Source of the DNA: CAYHBS01 sp964360995
GTDB lineage: Bacteria > Patescibacteriota > Minisyncoccia > Ryanbacterales > HO2-45-13
Length of the DNA: 31,472 nt
Reading direction: 5' to 3'
Assembly (NCBI GenBank): GCA_964360995.1
Contig: CAYHYZ010000007.1
Span: forward strand, 1 to 31,472
A program made the position numbers and the translations under genes. This document shows positions 24,026 through 30,239 of the stretch, piece after piece (position 1 is the stretch's first letter; every line of letters starts with the position of its first letter). The notes under the pieces were generated by a model. It did no database searches and was not told where the DNA came from. It saw nothing but the letters and a program-made list of their open reading frames with translations.

Positions 24026-24982
24026 TTACCTCAGATACATCGCCTTATTCTGTTTATGCTCTTCAAACGTGCGTCCGTAGTGTGGGGTACCGTCGCGTCC
24101 GTGTAGATAGTACCAATACGCACTTTTTGTAGGATGTAACGCCGCATCAATCGCCTCAAGTCCCGGATTCCCAATTGGCCCTGGCGGAAGCCCTTTATTC
24201 ACGTACGTATTATATGGAGAATCGATATTCAACTCAGATCCCCCAAGCTCACTACTCGCGAGCCCAGTAATATACGTCAGCGTTGCATCAATCTGTAATG
24301 GAAAATTGTTATTCAACCGATTTTGGATAATGCCAGAAACCATTTTAGCATCATCTTCACCGTTCGCCTCTCTTGCAACGAGTGATGCGATAACAAGAAT
24401 GTCATGAAATGATTTTCCACTCGAGACCGCCTCGGAAGCCATTGTTGCCGTCTTGATACGAAACGTGTCTCGCATCATGGCAATTAATTCATCAACCGTG
24501 ACATTTTCTTTGATTTCGTATGTATCTGGAAATAATTCTCCTTCATGCACCGCTGCTTTTGCTAAAAATTCTTCACCACTGACAATTCCCTCCTCTGAAA
24601 GATATTCAGCAATGCGCCGCGCGTCCCATCCCTCAACAATACGAATTTTTTTTGCATCGGGCGTAGCAGTGAGTCGCTCAAGAATCAAAAAAATGTTCGC
24701 CGACTCAGTAAACACATACGGACCTGGCCGTAGAGCACGATCATTACCCGTCAGCTCTGCCGTAATAACAAATGCGTGCGCACTGCGAATGATTCCAGCA
24801 GTTTCCAATATATCACCAATCTCCCATGCGCTTGCCCCAGACGGGATGACGATTTCTTGATGCGCGAGCGCCATGCGCGTCGGAAATACTGCGCCCATGA
24901 TAACAAGTACGAAAAAACCGGCTCCTACCACCACGAGAGCGATTGTGACATATATCCGTTTAAAAAATAGCCCAAAAGGCAT
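24026..24982 (-). CDS. mltG: Endolytic murein transglycosylase MltG (YceG-like)
   Basis: MltG cleaves nascent peptidoglycan glycan strands at the outer face of the membrane. One membrane segment (about 11-32) is followed by a LysM-like region (about 42-110, IPSGASAWEIGDILETAGII) and the catalytic domain. The likely catalytic Glu is E205 in the IASLVAREANG motif. The family signature LPPGPIGNPGLEAIDAALHP and the end GTPHYGRTFEEHKQN are clear. The length is 318 residues. A TATACT box ends 6 nt before the ATG. The presence of the gene implies a peptidoglycan wall. Confidence 0.95.
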   Translation of the reverse strand: MPFGLFFKRIYVTIALVVVGAGFFVLVIMGAVFPTRMALAHQEIVIPSGASAWEIGDILETAGIIRSAHAFVITAELTGNDRALRPGPYVFTESANIFLILERLTATPDAKKIRIVEGWDARRIAEYLSEEGIVSGEEFLAKAAVHEGELFPDTYEIKENVTVDELIAMMRDTFRIKTATMASEAVSSGKSFHDILVIASLVAREANGEDDAKMVSGIIQNRLNNNFPLQIDATLTYITGLASSELGGSELNIDSPYNTYVNKGLPPGPIGNPGLEAIDAALHPTKSAYWYYLHGRDGTPHYGRTFEEHKQNKAMYLR

Positions 24983-24988
24983 ACCACT

Positions 24989-24994
24989 AGTATA
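24989..24994 (-). promoter_or_regulatory. -10 box of mltG, predicted leaderless
   Basis: TATACT on the minus strand ends 6 nt before ATG 24982. A weak -35 candidate (TAATCA) lies 17 nt further upstream, next to the stop codon of the preceding gene. Confidence 0.5.
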
Positions 24995-25014
24995 CCAAAT
25001 AATTACACACTTGA

Positions 25015-25947
25015 TTACTCGTCCTTTATAAGCTTGTTTGCCTCACGTGCAATCTCAAGAATGCGTTCAAATATTTCGCGGTGCGCATTACGCTCACGAA
25101 CGAGCTCTTCATGAATTTTCTGAAGCTCTCTTGTACCAAGGGTGGCGGCAGTAGTGCTTGCAGTGAGTCGTGTTAATCGATCTGTCGATGCCGCAATCAA
25201 AGATTCCACTGCAGAGATATCCGCAATGATGCCGGTCATATCAGTGCCATCCACAGTAAAAGCCGTAGCCGCAGTGCGCTGTTCTCCCGCACGGATAGTG
25301 AGCGCAGCGAGAGATTGACGTTGCATCACTCCAATATGCGCAAGTACGGTCAAACGGCGCATGTGGAGCTGGGAAAACTGTTTCCGTTGATCAAGCAACT
25401 CTTTCGTGACCGCCTTGAGCGCATCAACTGACTCTGCTGAACGCACACGAGATTCAAATGCCCGAAGCGTCGCTACATCAGCACTCACTAGTGCAGAGAA
25501 AGATGAAAGCACGTCTTCATCTATCACAGGTAACTGCTCCATTTGCACGCGGAGATATTCATCATAGGAAATCAGTGCCCCAATATATTCCAATAGATAT
25601 TGGCGCTGATCAGTCAGTGTGCGTTGAGATGACTTTAATATGTTGCGAGCATAATTCAACTGCACGAGTGAACTACTAAATTGTCCTTGGCTTTTTACTT
25701 CGTTATGTTCTGTCTCTGGGCGTTCAATTACTCGATCAGACTCACCATGTCGCTCTAGACGCTCATACAACTTTCCTACGAGCGCACGCGCAGAACTACG
25801 TAATCCTTCCGCATCTCCGCTTGATTCATCTGCATCGTCATCTGCGTGAGCAACACCAAACAAATCAATACCAAAAAATGCTTGCGCGTGGGCGCGCGGA
25901 GCCAAGAGTAACGTAAGTGTGATAATAAAAATGGGAAAGCGTTTCAT
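25015..25947 (-). CDS. Exported helical protein, third gene of the ECF sigma operon
   Basis: The 310-residue protein starts with a classical signal peptide (MKRF, hydrophobic core, cleavage likely after AHA at about residue 21). An acidic DDDADESSGDAEG stretch follows, and then long amphipathic helices with many Q, R, E and L residues to the end. No Cys or catalytic motif is visible. I do not recognise the family. It starts 3 nt after the anti-sigma-like gene, so it is probably part of the same response, either as a sensor partner or a regulated envelope protein. That role is inferred from position. Confidence 0.78.
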   Translation of the reverse strand: MKRFPIFIITLTLLLAPRAHAQAFFGIDLFGVAHADDDADESSGDAEGLRSSARALVGKLYERLERHGESDRVIERPETEHNEVKSQGQFSSSLVQLNYARNILKSSQRTLTDQRQYLLEYIGALISYDEYLRVQMEQLPVIDEDVLSSFSALVSADVATLRAFESRVRSAESVDALKAVTKELLDQRKQFSQLHMRRLTVLAHIGVMQRQSLAALTIRAGEQRTAATAFTVDGTDMTGIIADISAVESLIAASTDRLTRLTASTTAATLGTRELQKIHEELVRERNAHREIFERILEIAREANKLIKDE

Positions 25948-25950
25948 ATG

Positions 25951-26610
25951 TTATTGCATCAGTTCCTGTTCAAATGCACTTAAGGCAATTTCGTCTGCAA
26001 CGAAGGATTCAAATTGTGGAAACACGAGTACCGATTCCGTTGCGGCAATGCTACTGGTATCAAACGCTGATGCGTTGAACGTGGCAGGTGCCACTTTCAT
26101 TGCCGTGGTCGCTCCTGCAGCTGGTGCTTCAGCAACTGCCACAACGCTTCCTCCAATTCCTGTGCTCGCTGGCGCAGACTCTGCAGCACTGATACTGGGT
26201 GTCTCTCCAGTCGTATTCTGCGCAACTTCCGATCCTGTGACATCAAACGGCCGAGAGGGAGCCGGAGCACTCGCTTGGTTTACCGCCAGCACTGCAATAA
26301 TCAGCACCGCAAGAATCGCCGCGGGCATTCGCACTGATGGCCGAAATAACATATCAAGTAACGCAAATGTTCGAGAACGCGATTCAGATTCATTCAACAT
26401 ATCGTGTGCAGAAAACGCAGCACGAAGTTCCTCGCTTGGTACTTCCGAAAGTTTGACGTCTTCAAGCATCATGACTACGCCGAGCATTTGCTCAAGCTCA
26501 GCCTTGTGCTCAGGATACAGCGCCATTATTTCATCCTTGGACGCTCCCGCCTGCAGTCTGGATACTGCATCATCAAAGACATCTTCAATTGTTAGTGGTT
26601 TATGATTCAT
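25951..26610 (-). CDS. Probable membrane-bound anti-sigma factor
   Basis: From ATG 26610 the protein has 219 residues. The cytoplasmic part (1-92) contains the motif LQAGASKDEIMALYPEHKAEL, which resembles the L-x-x-G-x-S-x-x-E...YPEHAxEL N-termini of anti-sigma-like proteins next to ECF sigma genes in other phyla. One membrane segment (about 95-112) follows, and then an Ala/Ser/Thr/Pro-rich external region to the C-terminus. No ZAS-type His/Cys zinc motif is visible. The ATG overlaps the end of the sigma gene by 11 nt, typical of sigma/anti-sigma pairs. The upstream in-frame extension to 26646 lies wholly within the sigma gene and is not favoured. Confidence 0.8.
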   Translation of the reverse strand: MNHKPLTIEDVFDDAVSRLQAGASKDEIMALYPEHKAELEQMLGVVMMLEDVKLSEVPSEELRAAFSAHDMLNESESRSRTFALLDMLFRPSVRMPAAILAVLIIAVLAVNQASAPAPSRPFDVTGSEVAQNTTGETPSISAAESAPASTGIGGSVVAVAEAPAAGATTAMKVAPATFNASAFDTSSIAATESVLVFPQFESFVADEIALSAFEQELMQ

Positions 26611-27157
26611 ATTTCTGCATCTCTTCTTTGAGTGCCTTAATGGCACGGTATTGCATCGCTCTAATCGCTGAAGGATTTTTTTTCATAGCGATTGCAATTT
26701 CTTCAGTTGAGCGATCTTCTAAAAATCGTAGCGTCACGAGTGCGCGTTGTTCGGTGCTTAGCACCGTCATTGCTTGTTTTAAAAGTTGAATATTGTCGTG
26801 CACGATAACTCGTTCACTTGCGATGGGACGCGTATCCGGAACAGCCGCAAAGAATGCTTCTTCATCATCAATCCGCACATTGCGCTTTTTCTTCCAATAG
26901 TCGATCACGGTGTTACGCGCAATCGTGTATAGCCAAGACGTAAAAACTACCGATCCCTCGCGCATCGTTGGAAGCGACTTCCATGCTTTCATAAAGACGG
27001 TTTGGGTAAGATCCTCCGCGTCTTCTTTATTGTTTACCCGGTATTGCACGAAACGATAAATTGGAGCCAAATGCTCCTGATACAGGGTTGAAAACGCCGC
27101 AGAATCGCCTTCTGCCGCTCGCTCTATCAGTCTAGCCATATCCTGTTCATTCAACAT
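26600..27157 (-). CDS. ECF-type RNA polymerase sigma factor
   Basis: The 185-residue protein has the two-domain ECF plan. Region 2 (about 20-90) includes LAPIYRFVQYRVNNKEDAEDLTQTVFMKAW and FTSWLYTIARNTVIDYWKKKR. Region 4 (about 128-180) includes LSTEQRALVTLRFLEDRSTEEIA and the helix-turn-helix IRAMQYRAIKALKEE. It recruits RNA polymerase to alternative promoters, probably in response to envelope signals, given the membrane anti-sigma partner and exported third gene. A TATAAT box (27188-27193) overlaps the stop codon of the preceding gene and may drive the operon; the matching -35 is poor. Confidence 0.93.
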   Translation of the reverse strand: MLNEQDMARLIERAAEGDSAAFSTLYQEHLAPIYRFVQYRVNNKEDAEDLTQTVFMKAWKSLPTMREGSVVFTSWLYTIARNTVIDYWKKKRNVRIDDEEAFFAAVPDTRPIASERVIVHDNIQLLKQAMTVLSTEQRALVTLRFLEDRSTEEIAIAMKKNPSAIRAMQYRAIKALKEEMQKYES

Positions 27158-27187
27158 ATGGGACGAGGCGAAGTGCCCCCTGTGACG

Positions 27188-27193
27188 ATTATA
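27188..27193 (-). promoter_or_regulatory. Possible -10 box of the sigma-factor operon
   Basis: A perfect TATAAT on the minus strand predicts a start near 27181 and a leader of about 24 nt before ATG 27157. No convincing -35 is present and there is no SD in the leader. Confidence 0.35.
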
Positions 27194-27662
27194 GTAATGA
27201 CGCTCCCGGATATATATCCTCTATTGGGGCAACAAGCACCGGTTTCTCCCCTTCTTTTGCCGCAAGAATCATTCCGTTACTCTCCACGCCCTTCAGCATA
27301 CGCGGCGCTAAATTGGTGGTAAAGATGACGGTTTTGCCAATCAAAGTATCCTTTTCATACCACTGCTTAATCCCCGAAACAATCGTGCGTGTTTCTGATC
27401 CAAAATTCACGGTGAGTTTATAAAGTTTGTCCGATCCTTCAATGTCTTCGGCATTTTCAATTTTTCCTGCTTGAATGTGCACACGCTGGAGTTCTGCAAG
27501 CGAAATACGATTGCTCCCCGAAAGCATGTTATCAAACACTATCGAACAGTCAGCACATATGTGTTTTTTTGCTACGACACCCTCTTTTGGTACACCAAAA
27601 TATAGGGCCCCAGGGGCACTGAGCTCCTTCTTACAAAAATTACAGGTTACCTGAATACTCAT
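27189..27662 (-). CDS. ClpX-type zinc finger fused to a MetRS-type tRNA-binding OB domain
   Basis: From ATG 27662 the protein has 157 residues. Residues 5-50 form a four-Cys zinc module (Cys 7/10 and 36/39), in the pattern CNFC...ICADCSIVFDNML, like the dimerising zinc domain of ClpX. Residues about 57-157 are an EMAP-II/Trbp111/MetG-C OB fold: VHIQAGKIENAEDI, KLYKLTVNFG, TIVSGIKQWY, and LAPRMLKGVESNGMILAA. That domain binds tRNA in a structure-general way. I know of neither domain being commonly joined to the other. The stop of the upstream gene is 1 nt before this ATG, with no SD; a TTG at 27674 is an alternative start. It could be a tRNA chaperone, a trans-acting synthetase subunit, or an adaptor; function is unknown. 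Confidence 0.85.
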   Translation of the reverse strand: MSIQVTCNFCKKELSAPGALYFGVPKEGVVAKKHICADCSIVFDNMLSGSNRISLAELQRVHIQAGKIENAEDIEGSDKLYKLTVNFGSETRTIVSGIKQWYEKDTLIGKTVIFTTNLAPRMLKGVESNGMILAAKEGEKPVLVAPIEDIYPGASLL

Positions 27663-27663
27663 A

Positions 27664-28488
27664 TTAAAAATCAATTCTATTTACGGGACTTCCTTCGTGA
27701 CTATACTTTATATTATCCAGTTTTGGTATTTCTATTTTTCCCCCACGCTCATACTTTCGAATTGAAGATTGGTAGTCGTCATCAATAGAGCCACCGGCAA
27801 GCAGATCGAAAAAATCCCGTGTCGCATATTCTCTGACGAAATACCCGAGATTTGGTGTTTCAGAAATTTCCTCATGAAGTTTTTCAAAAAATATTTTCTC
27901 CATTATTGGCTGAATAACTTTATCAATTCCCTGATTTCGATTTGCCATTTTAAGTCGTAAAGATGCGCCAGATGGAGACATGTAATAAATTGAGTCATTA
28001 GGTGTTTCAATCATATTTTCCCCAGACCCCTGGCTTTCCGTTGAAAATTTATGAGACCAGATATCGAGATGGTCAAGAGTTATTATCAAGTCCGATAGCA
28101 CCCTCTGCTCTATTTCATTTTTTTCTTTCACAAAACCCTCTGAATAATAATCGCTAGAATTTACCCCTAAGGATCCAACTTCATTATTGAATGTTCTGAT
28201 GGCTGTATTAGTAAATAAGTTGACATTCTGTAATTGTTTTAATTCGACAACAGAAAAGAGCTCACTTTCGTACGGCAAATCTTTTAGACCTTCCAAGTAT
28301 GTTTCTTTCCTCTCGACAAATTCTCTGATGATATCTTCCATGCCGGAGGAAGAATTGTTTATTTTCTCAATCATATGTTCATAAGATTTATGTAGTCCTG
28401 CTCGCCGACGTTCGTAATCGAAACCTATGCGGGGGATGAAGGAATCGCCCAGCACTATTACGATTCGTAATGTTCTCACAACAATCAT
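27664..28488 (-). CDS. Orphan protein, up to 274 aa, AT-rich gene
   Basis: I do not recognise this protein. It is soluble, without a signal peptide or membrane segment, and charged. A helical region (about 35-160) with EDIIREFVERKETYLEGL and EKNEIEQRVLSDLIITLDHLDIW is followed by a mixed region with FFEKLHEEISETPNLGYFVREYATRDFFDLLAGGS. Base composition by eye is clearly more AT-rich than its neighbours, and codon choice leans to A/T. This suggests transfer. The start is uncertain: ATG 28488 is 25 nt from tRNA-Trp and lacks an SD, and the first 35 residues may be spurious, since an ATG at codon 39 (about 28374) opens the better-looking part. Translation is probably coupled to the 27189-27662 gene. 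Confidence 0.65.
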   Translation of the reverse strand: MIVVRTLRIVIVLGDSFIPRIGFDYERRRAGLHKSYEHMIEKINNSSSGMEDIIREFVERKETYLEGLKDLPYESELFSVVELKQLQNVNLFTNTAIRTFNNEVGSLGVNSSDYYSEGFVKEKNEIEQRVLSDLIITLDHLDIWSHKFSTESQGSGENMIETPNDSIYYMSPSGASLRLKMANRNQGIDKVIQPIMEKIFFEKLHEEISETPNLGYFVREYATRDFFDLLAGGSIDDDYQSSIRKYERGGKIEIPKLDNIKYSHEGSPVNRIDF

Positions 28489-28512
28489 TTATTGCACGCG
28501 TAGCGATTCCGG

Positions 28513-28584
28513 CGGGAGTGCCAGGATTCGAACCTGGATACCTGGTTTTGGAGACCAGAGTCTTAGCCGTTGGACGACACTCCC
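28513..28584 (-). tRNA. tRNA-Trp (anticodon CCA)
   Basis: On the minus strand the acceptor is GGGAGTG/CACTCCC with discriminator G, as expected for bacterial tRNA-Trp. The anticodon arm is CTGGT-CTCCAAA-ACCAG (anticodon CCA), the variable loop is 4 nt, and the T-arm is CCAGG-TTCGAAT-CCTGG. CCG rather than CCA follows the discriminator, so the tail is not encoded. A TATAAT at 28601-28606, 16 nt upstream, may be its -10 box. Confidence 0.95.
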
Positions 28585-28626
28585 TTCTGCACAGAATGAC
28601 ATTATAGTGCTGGGTTGGACCTGCCT

Positions 28627-28662
28627 GCAGGGACCGTTGTTATACCATTTAACTAATCCCCC
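28627..28662 (-). pseudogene. Truncated tRNA 5' half
   Basis: The minus strand reads GGGGGATTAGTTAAATGGTA then TAACAACGGT, which has the layout of a tRNA 5' half: 7-nt acceptor strand, TA at 8-9, D-arm GTTA/TAAC with AATGGTA loop, and the start of an anticodon stem. The anticodon loop lacks U33 in register, the 3' side of the stem does not pair, and there is no T-arm or matching acceptor 3' strand. It lies about 40 nt upstream of the intact tRNA-Trp. It is most simply a tRNA remnant. Confidence 0.5.
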
Positions 28663-28683
28663 CATACGCAGCTTTTACCCCGT

Positions 28684-28718
28684 ACCACCTTTACAAAAAA
28701 CCACACGACTAAGGTGGT
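28684..28718. repeat. 8-bp hairpin in the tRNA-Trp to rpmG gap
   Basis: ACCACCTT (28684-28691) pairs with AAGGTGGT (28711-28718) over 19 nt. The word TGCTGGGTT occurs on both sides of the tRNA remnant (about 28610 and 28718), so this stretch may be a duplicated or excised segment. No gene is seen here. Confidence 0.35.
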
Positions 28719-28722
28719 GCTG

Positions 28723-28842
28723 GGTTTAGCTTATAGCTTTTAGCGCTCTGCGCCAAGCCGCCCAGTAATACAAAAGGCTCGCAAGGAGCCAAGTGTATCT
28801 GAGAGTTCTCTATCAGCTATCAGCCTCAAGCTAAAAGCTGCC
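28723..28842. repeat. AGCTT-rich inverted repeat tract around the rpmG terminator, locus 2
   Basis: The left arm 28723-28746 (TTTAGCTTATAGCTTTTAGC) is imperfectly inverted at 28811-28842, whose reverse complement reads CAGCTTTTAGCTTGAGGC. The words match the tract after rpsI at 14195-14322. As there, it starts a few bases after the stop codon of a ribosomal protein gene and encloses or borders a terminator. Confidence 0.6.
28771..28793 (-). terminator. Probable terminator of rpmG
   Basis: On the minus strand GGCTC (28790-28786), a 5-nt loop, and GAGCC (28780-28776) are followed by TTTTG. The stem is short but the layout is right. It lies 55 nt after the rpmG stop, inside the repeat tract. 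Confidence 0.5.
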
Positions 28843-28847
28843 AAAGG

Positions 28848-29006
28848 CTATTTCTTCATTTCCTTGTGCGATGTGTGCGTCTTGCACCACTTGCAGTGTT
28901 TTTTGAGATCAATTTTACGTTCAACTTTCTTTTTGTTCTTGCTGGACCAATAGTTAATACGCTTGCATTTGGTACACTGTAGTTTTATGAGATTTGGTTG
29001 CGGCAT
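28848..29006 (-). CDS. rpmG: 50S ribosomal protein bL33
   Basis: This is a 52-residue protein beginning MPQPNLIKLQCTKCKRINYW, with a C-terminal LKKHCKWCKTHTSHKE, matching bL33. Four Cys (11, 14, 38, 41) give the zinc-binding C+ version. A good promoter (29019-29047) predicts a leader of only about 6 nt, with no SD. It stands alone rather than next to secE or rpmB. Confidence 0.95.
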   Translation of the reverse strand: MPQPNLIKLQCTKCKRINYWSSKNKKKVERKIDLKKHCKWCKTHTSHKEMKK

Positions 29007-29018
29007 ATCAGTTCAGTG

Positions 29019-29047
29019 ATAATACACCGCGCTTCACAAATAATCAA
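29019..29047 (-). promoter_or_regulatory. Sigma70-type promoter of rpmG
   Basis: On the minus strand TTGATT (29042-29047) and TATTAT (29019-29024) are separated by exactly 17 nt. The predicted start near 29012 leaves about 6 nt before the ATG. Confidence 0.7.
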
Positions 29048-29113
29048 GCATTCTATACTGACGCGTCTGCGATATATTATGTAATGACTGACGTATTTCA
29101 CTGGTTGACTCCT

Positions 29114-29138
29114 TGAATTAGCACTCTAATTGCAACCT
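29114..29138 (+). repeat. IS30 left terminal inverted repeat
   Basis: TGAATTAGCACTCTAATTGC followed by AACCT. It ends 1 nt before the transposase stop codon. Compared with the right end it matches in TGAATT, CAC, CTAA and GCAACCT. Confidence 0.8.
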
Positions 29139-29139
29139 T

Positions 29140-30087
29140 TCACTTCTTTGAGAATACGTGTTTTAGACTTTTGAATTTGAGCCGTTTCCGCTCTCGGTCG
29201 TTGAGTCTGCGAACCACGTGTGCGAGTTCTTTCGGAGTGATCAAGTTGAAGTCATATGATTTTGGGAAATACTGACGAAGGAGTCCGTTGGTATTCTCGT
29301 TTGTCCCTCGCTCCCAGGCATGGTACGGATATGCGAAATATATGGTCATGCAAGATTTCTTTTCGAAGCGCTCAAAGTCGCTGAACTCAACGCCGTTGTC
29401 TAGGGTGATGGTCTTCCGCTTCTTCTTTGGAATGCGCCGGAAACGCTTGAGCGCAAGTGAGGTCAAAAGTTCGGCATTCATCTTGGGAAGGAGAAAAGCA
29501 ATTAAATACCCGCTCCTTCGGTCAACAAAGGAGACAATGCGCACCCTTTTGTCTCTTCCCATGAGGGTGTCGCCCTCGAAGTCTCCAAGTCGTCCTCGTC
29601 GATTGATGATGTCGGGCCGTTCATCAATTCGTCGTTTCTTGGCTTGTTCACGGAGTATTTCTCTTGTTTTGGTACCGTGTTTTCTTCGGTACTTGCCTTT
29701 TCTCGATCGCAGATACATCTTTAAATGCGGCGCTCGCTCATTGAGATACCGGTAGATGGTGCTTGGAGCAAGCGTCTGCTTTTTCAGCCTCAGAATACCT
29801 GCGATCTGCTCGGGTGATTTGTGGAGCTTCAATTCTTTGGTGATGAATCGAAGGTGTAATCCCTTGATGACGCGGATGCTTTCCATGGCAGCAATGCGTC
29901 TCATGCGTTTCTTCCTTCTCACTTCCCGTACATCGTATCCATCTTTTCCTCCATATTTTCTAACGTGCCTACCTAATGAACTCTTGTCTTTCCCGATGGT
30001 TCGTGCGATTTCGCTGAATGAGTGACCGGCCTTGAGCATACGCGCAATACAAGGCCAGTCGTCTCTTCCGATGTGTGTATGTGACAT
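29140..30087 (-). CDS. IS30-family transposase
   Basis: From ATG 30087 the protein is 315 residues. The N-terminal helix-turn-helix (about 1-45, HIGRDDWPCIARMLKAGHSF then EIARTIGKDKSSLGRHV) binds the ends. A second helical DNA-binding region follows (about 75-120). The catalytic triad is D173 (EGDTLMG), D230 (TLDNGVEF) and E264 (GTNENTNGLLRQYFPK), with 33 residues between the second D and E, the IS30 pattern. All three residues are intact, so the enzyme may be active. An alternative TTG start at 30132 adds 15 residues, but MSHTHIGRDD is the family-like start. Confidence 0.93.
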   Translation of the reverse strand: MSHTHIGRDDWPCIARMLKAGHSFSEIARTIGKDKSSLGRHVRKYGGKDGYDVREVRRKKRMRRIAAMESIRVIKGLHLRFITKELKLHKSPEQIAGILRLKKQTLAPSTIYRYLNERAPHLKMYLRSRKGKYRRKHGTKTREILREQAKKRRIDERPDIINRRGRLGDFEGDTLMGRDKRVRIVSFVDRRSGYLIAFLLPKMNAELLTSLALKRFRRIPKKKRKTITLDNGVEFSDFERFEKKSCMTIYFAYPYHAWERGTNENTNGLLRQYFPKSYDFNLITPKELAHVVRRLNDRERKRLKFKSLKHVFSKK

Positions 30088-30135
30088 TCCCCCAGTGTGT
30101 CCATCCGGGCAGGGGTTGCAATTAGCCTGCAAACT

Positions 30136-30160
30136 AGGTTGCGGTTAGCGTGAGAATTCA
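30136..30160 (-). repeat. IS30 right terminal inverted repeat
   Basis: Read on the minus strand it is TGAATTCTCACGCTAACCGC followed by AACCT. A second, partial copy (CTAATTGCAACC, 30114-30125, minus strand) lies just inside and is identical to the inner part of the left end, so the right end may have two transposase-binding sites. Confidence 0.8.
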
Positions 30161-30171
30161 CCCTCAAAACA

Positions 30172-30200
30172 TTGACTTATATATCAATTCTCGGTATAAT
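30172..30200 (+). promoter_or_regulatory. Near-consensus sigma70 promoter of the Nudix gene
   Basis: TTGACT (30172-30177) and a perfect TATAAT (30195-30200) are separated by 17 nt. The -35 begins 12 nt outside the IS right end, so the element did not create it. The predicted start near 30207 gives a leader of about 33 nt with an SD. Confidence 0.85.
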
Positions 30201-30239
30201 CTTTACAAATACATTTGCACCAAGTGCGCGAGGTGAACC

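Larger units (their letters stand above)
29114..30160 (-). mobile_element. Complete IS30-family insertion sequence, 1047 bp
   Basis: The element carries one transposase gene framed by 25-bp imperfect terminal inverted repeats (29114-29138 and 30136-30160, 20 of 25 bases matching). The length is within the usual 1.0-1.25 kb of IS30 elements. The immediate flanks (CCT left, CCC right) do not give a clear 2-3 bp target duplication. It lies between the rpmG promoter and the Nudix promoter and interrupts no recognisable gene. Confidence 0.88.

Noticed and set aside
29118..29126. TTAGCACTC, a CIRCE half-site, upstream of rpmG
   Set aside because: There is no second arm at the right spacing, and the word is part of the IS30 left inverted repeat, so it is a coincidence.
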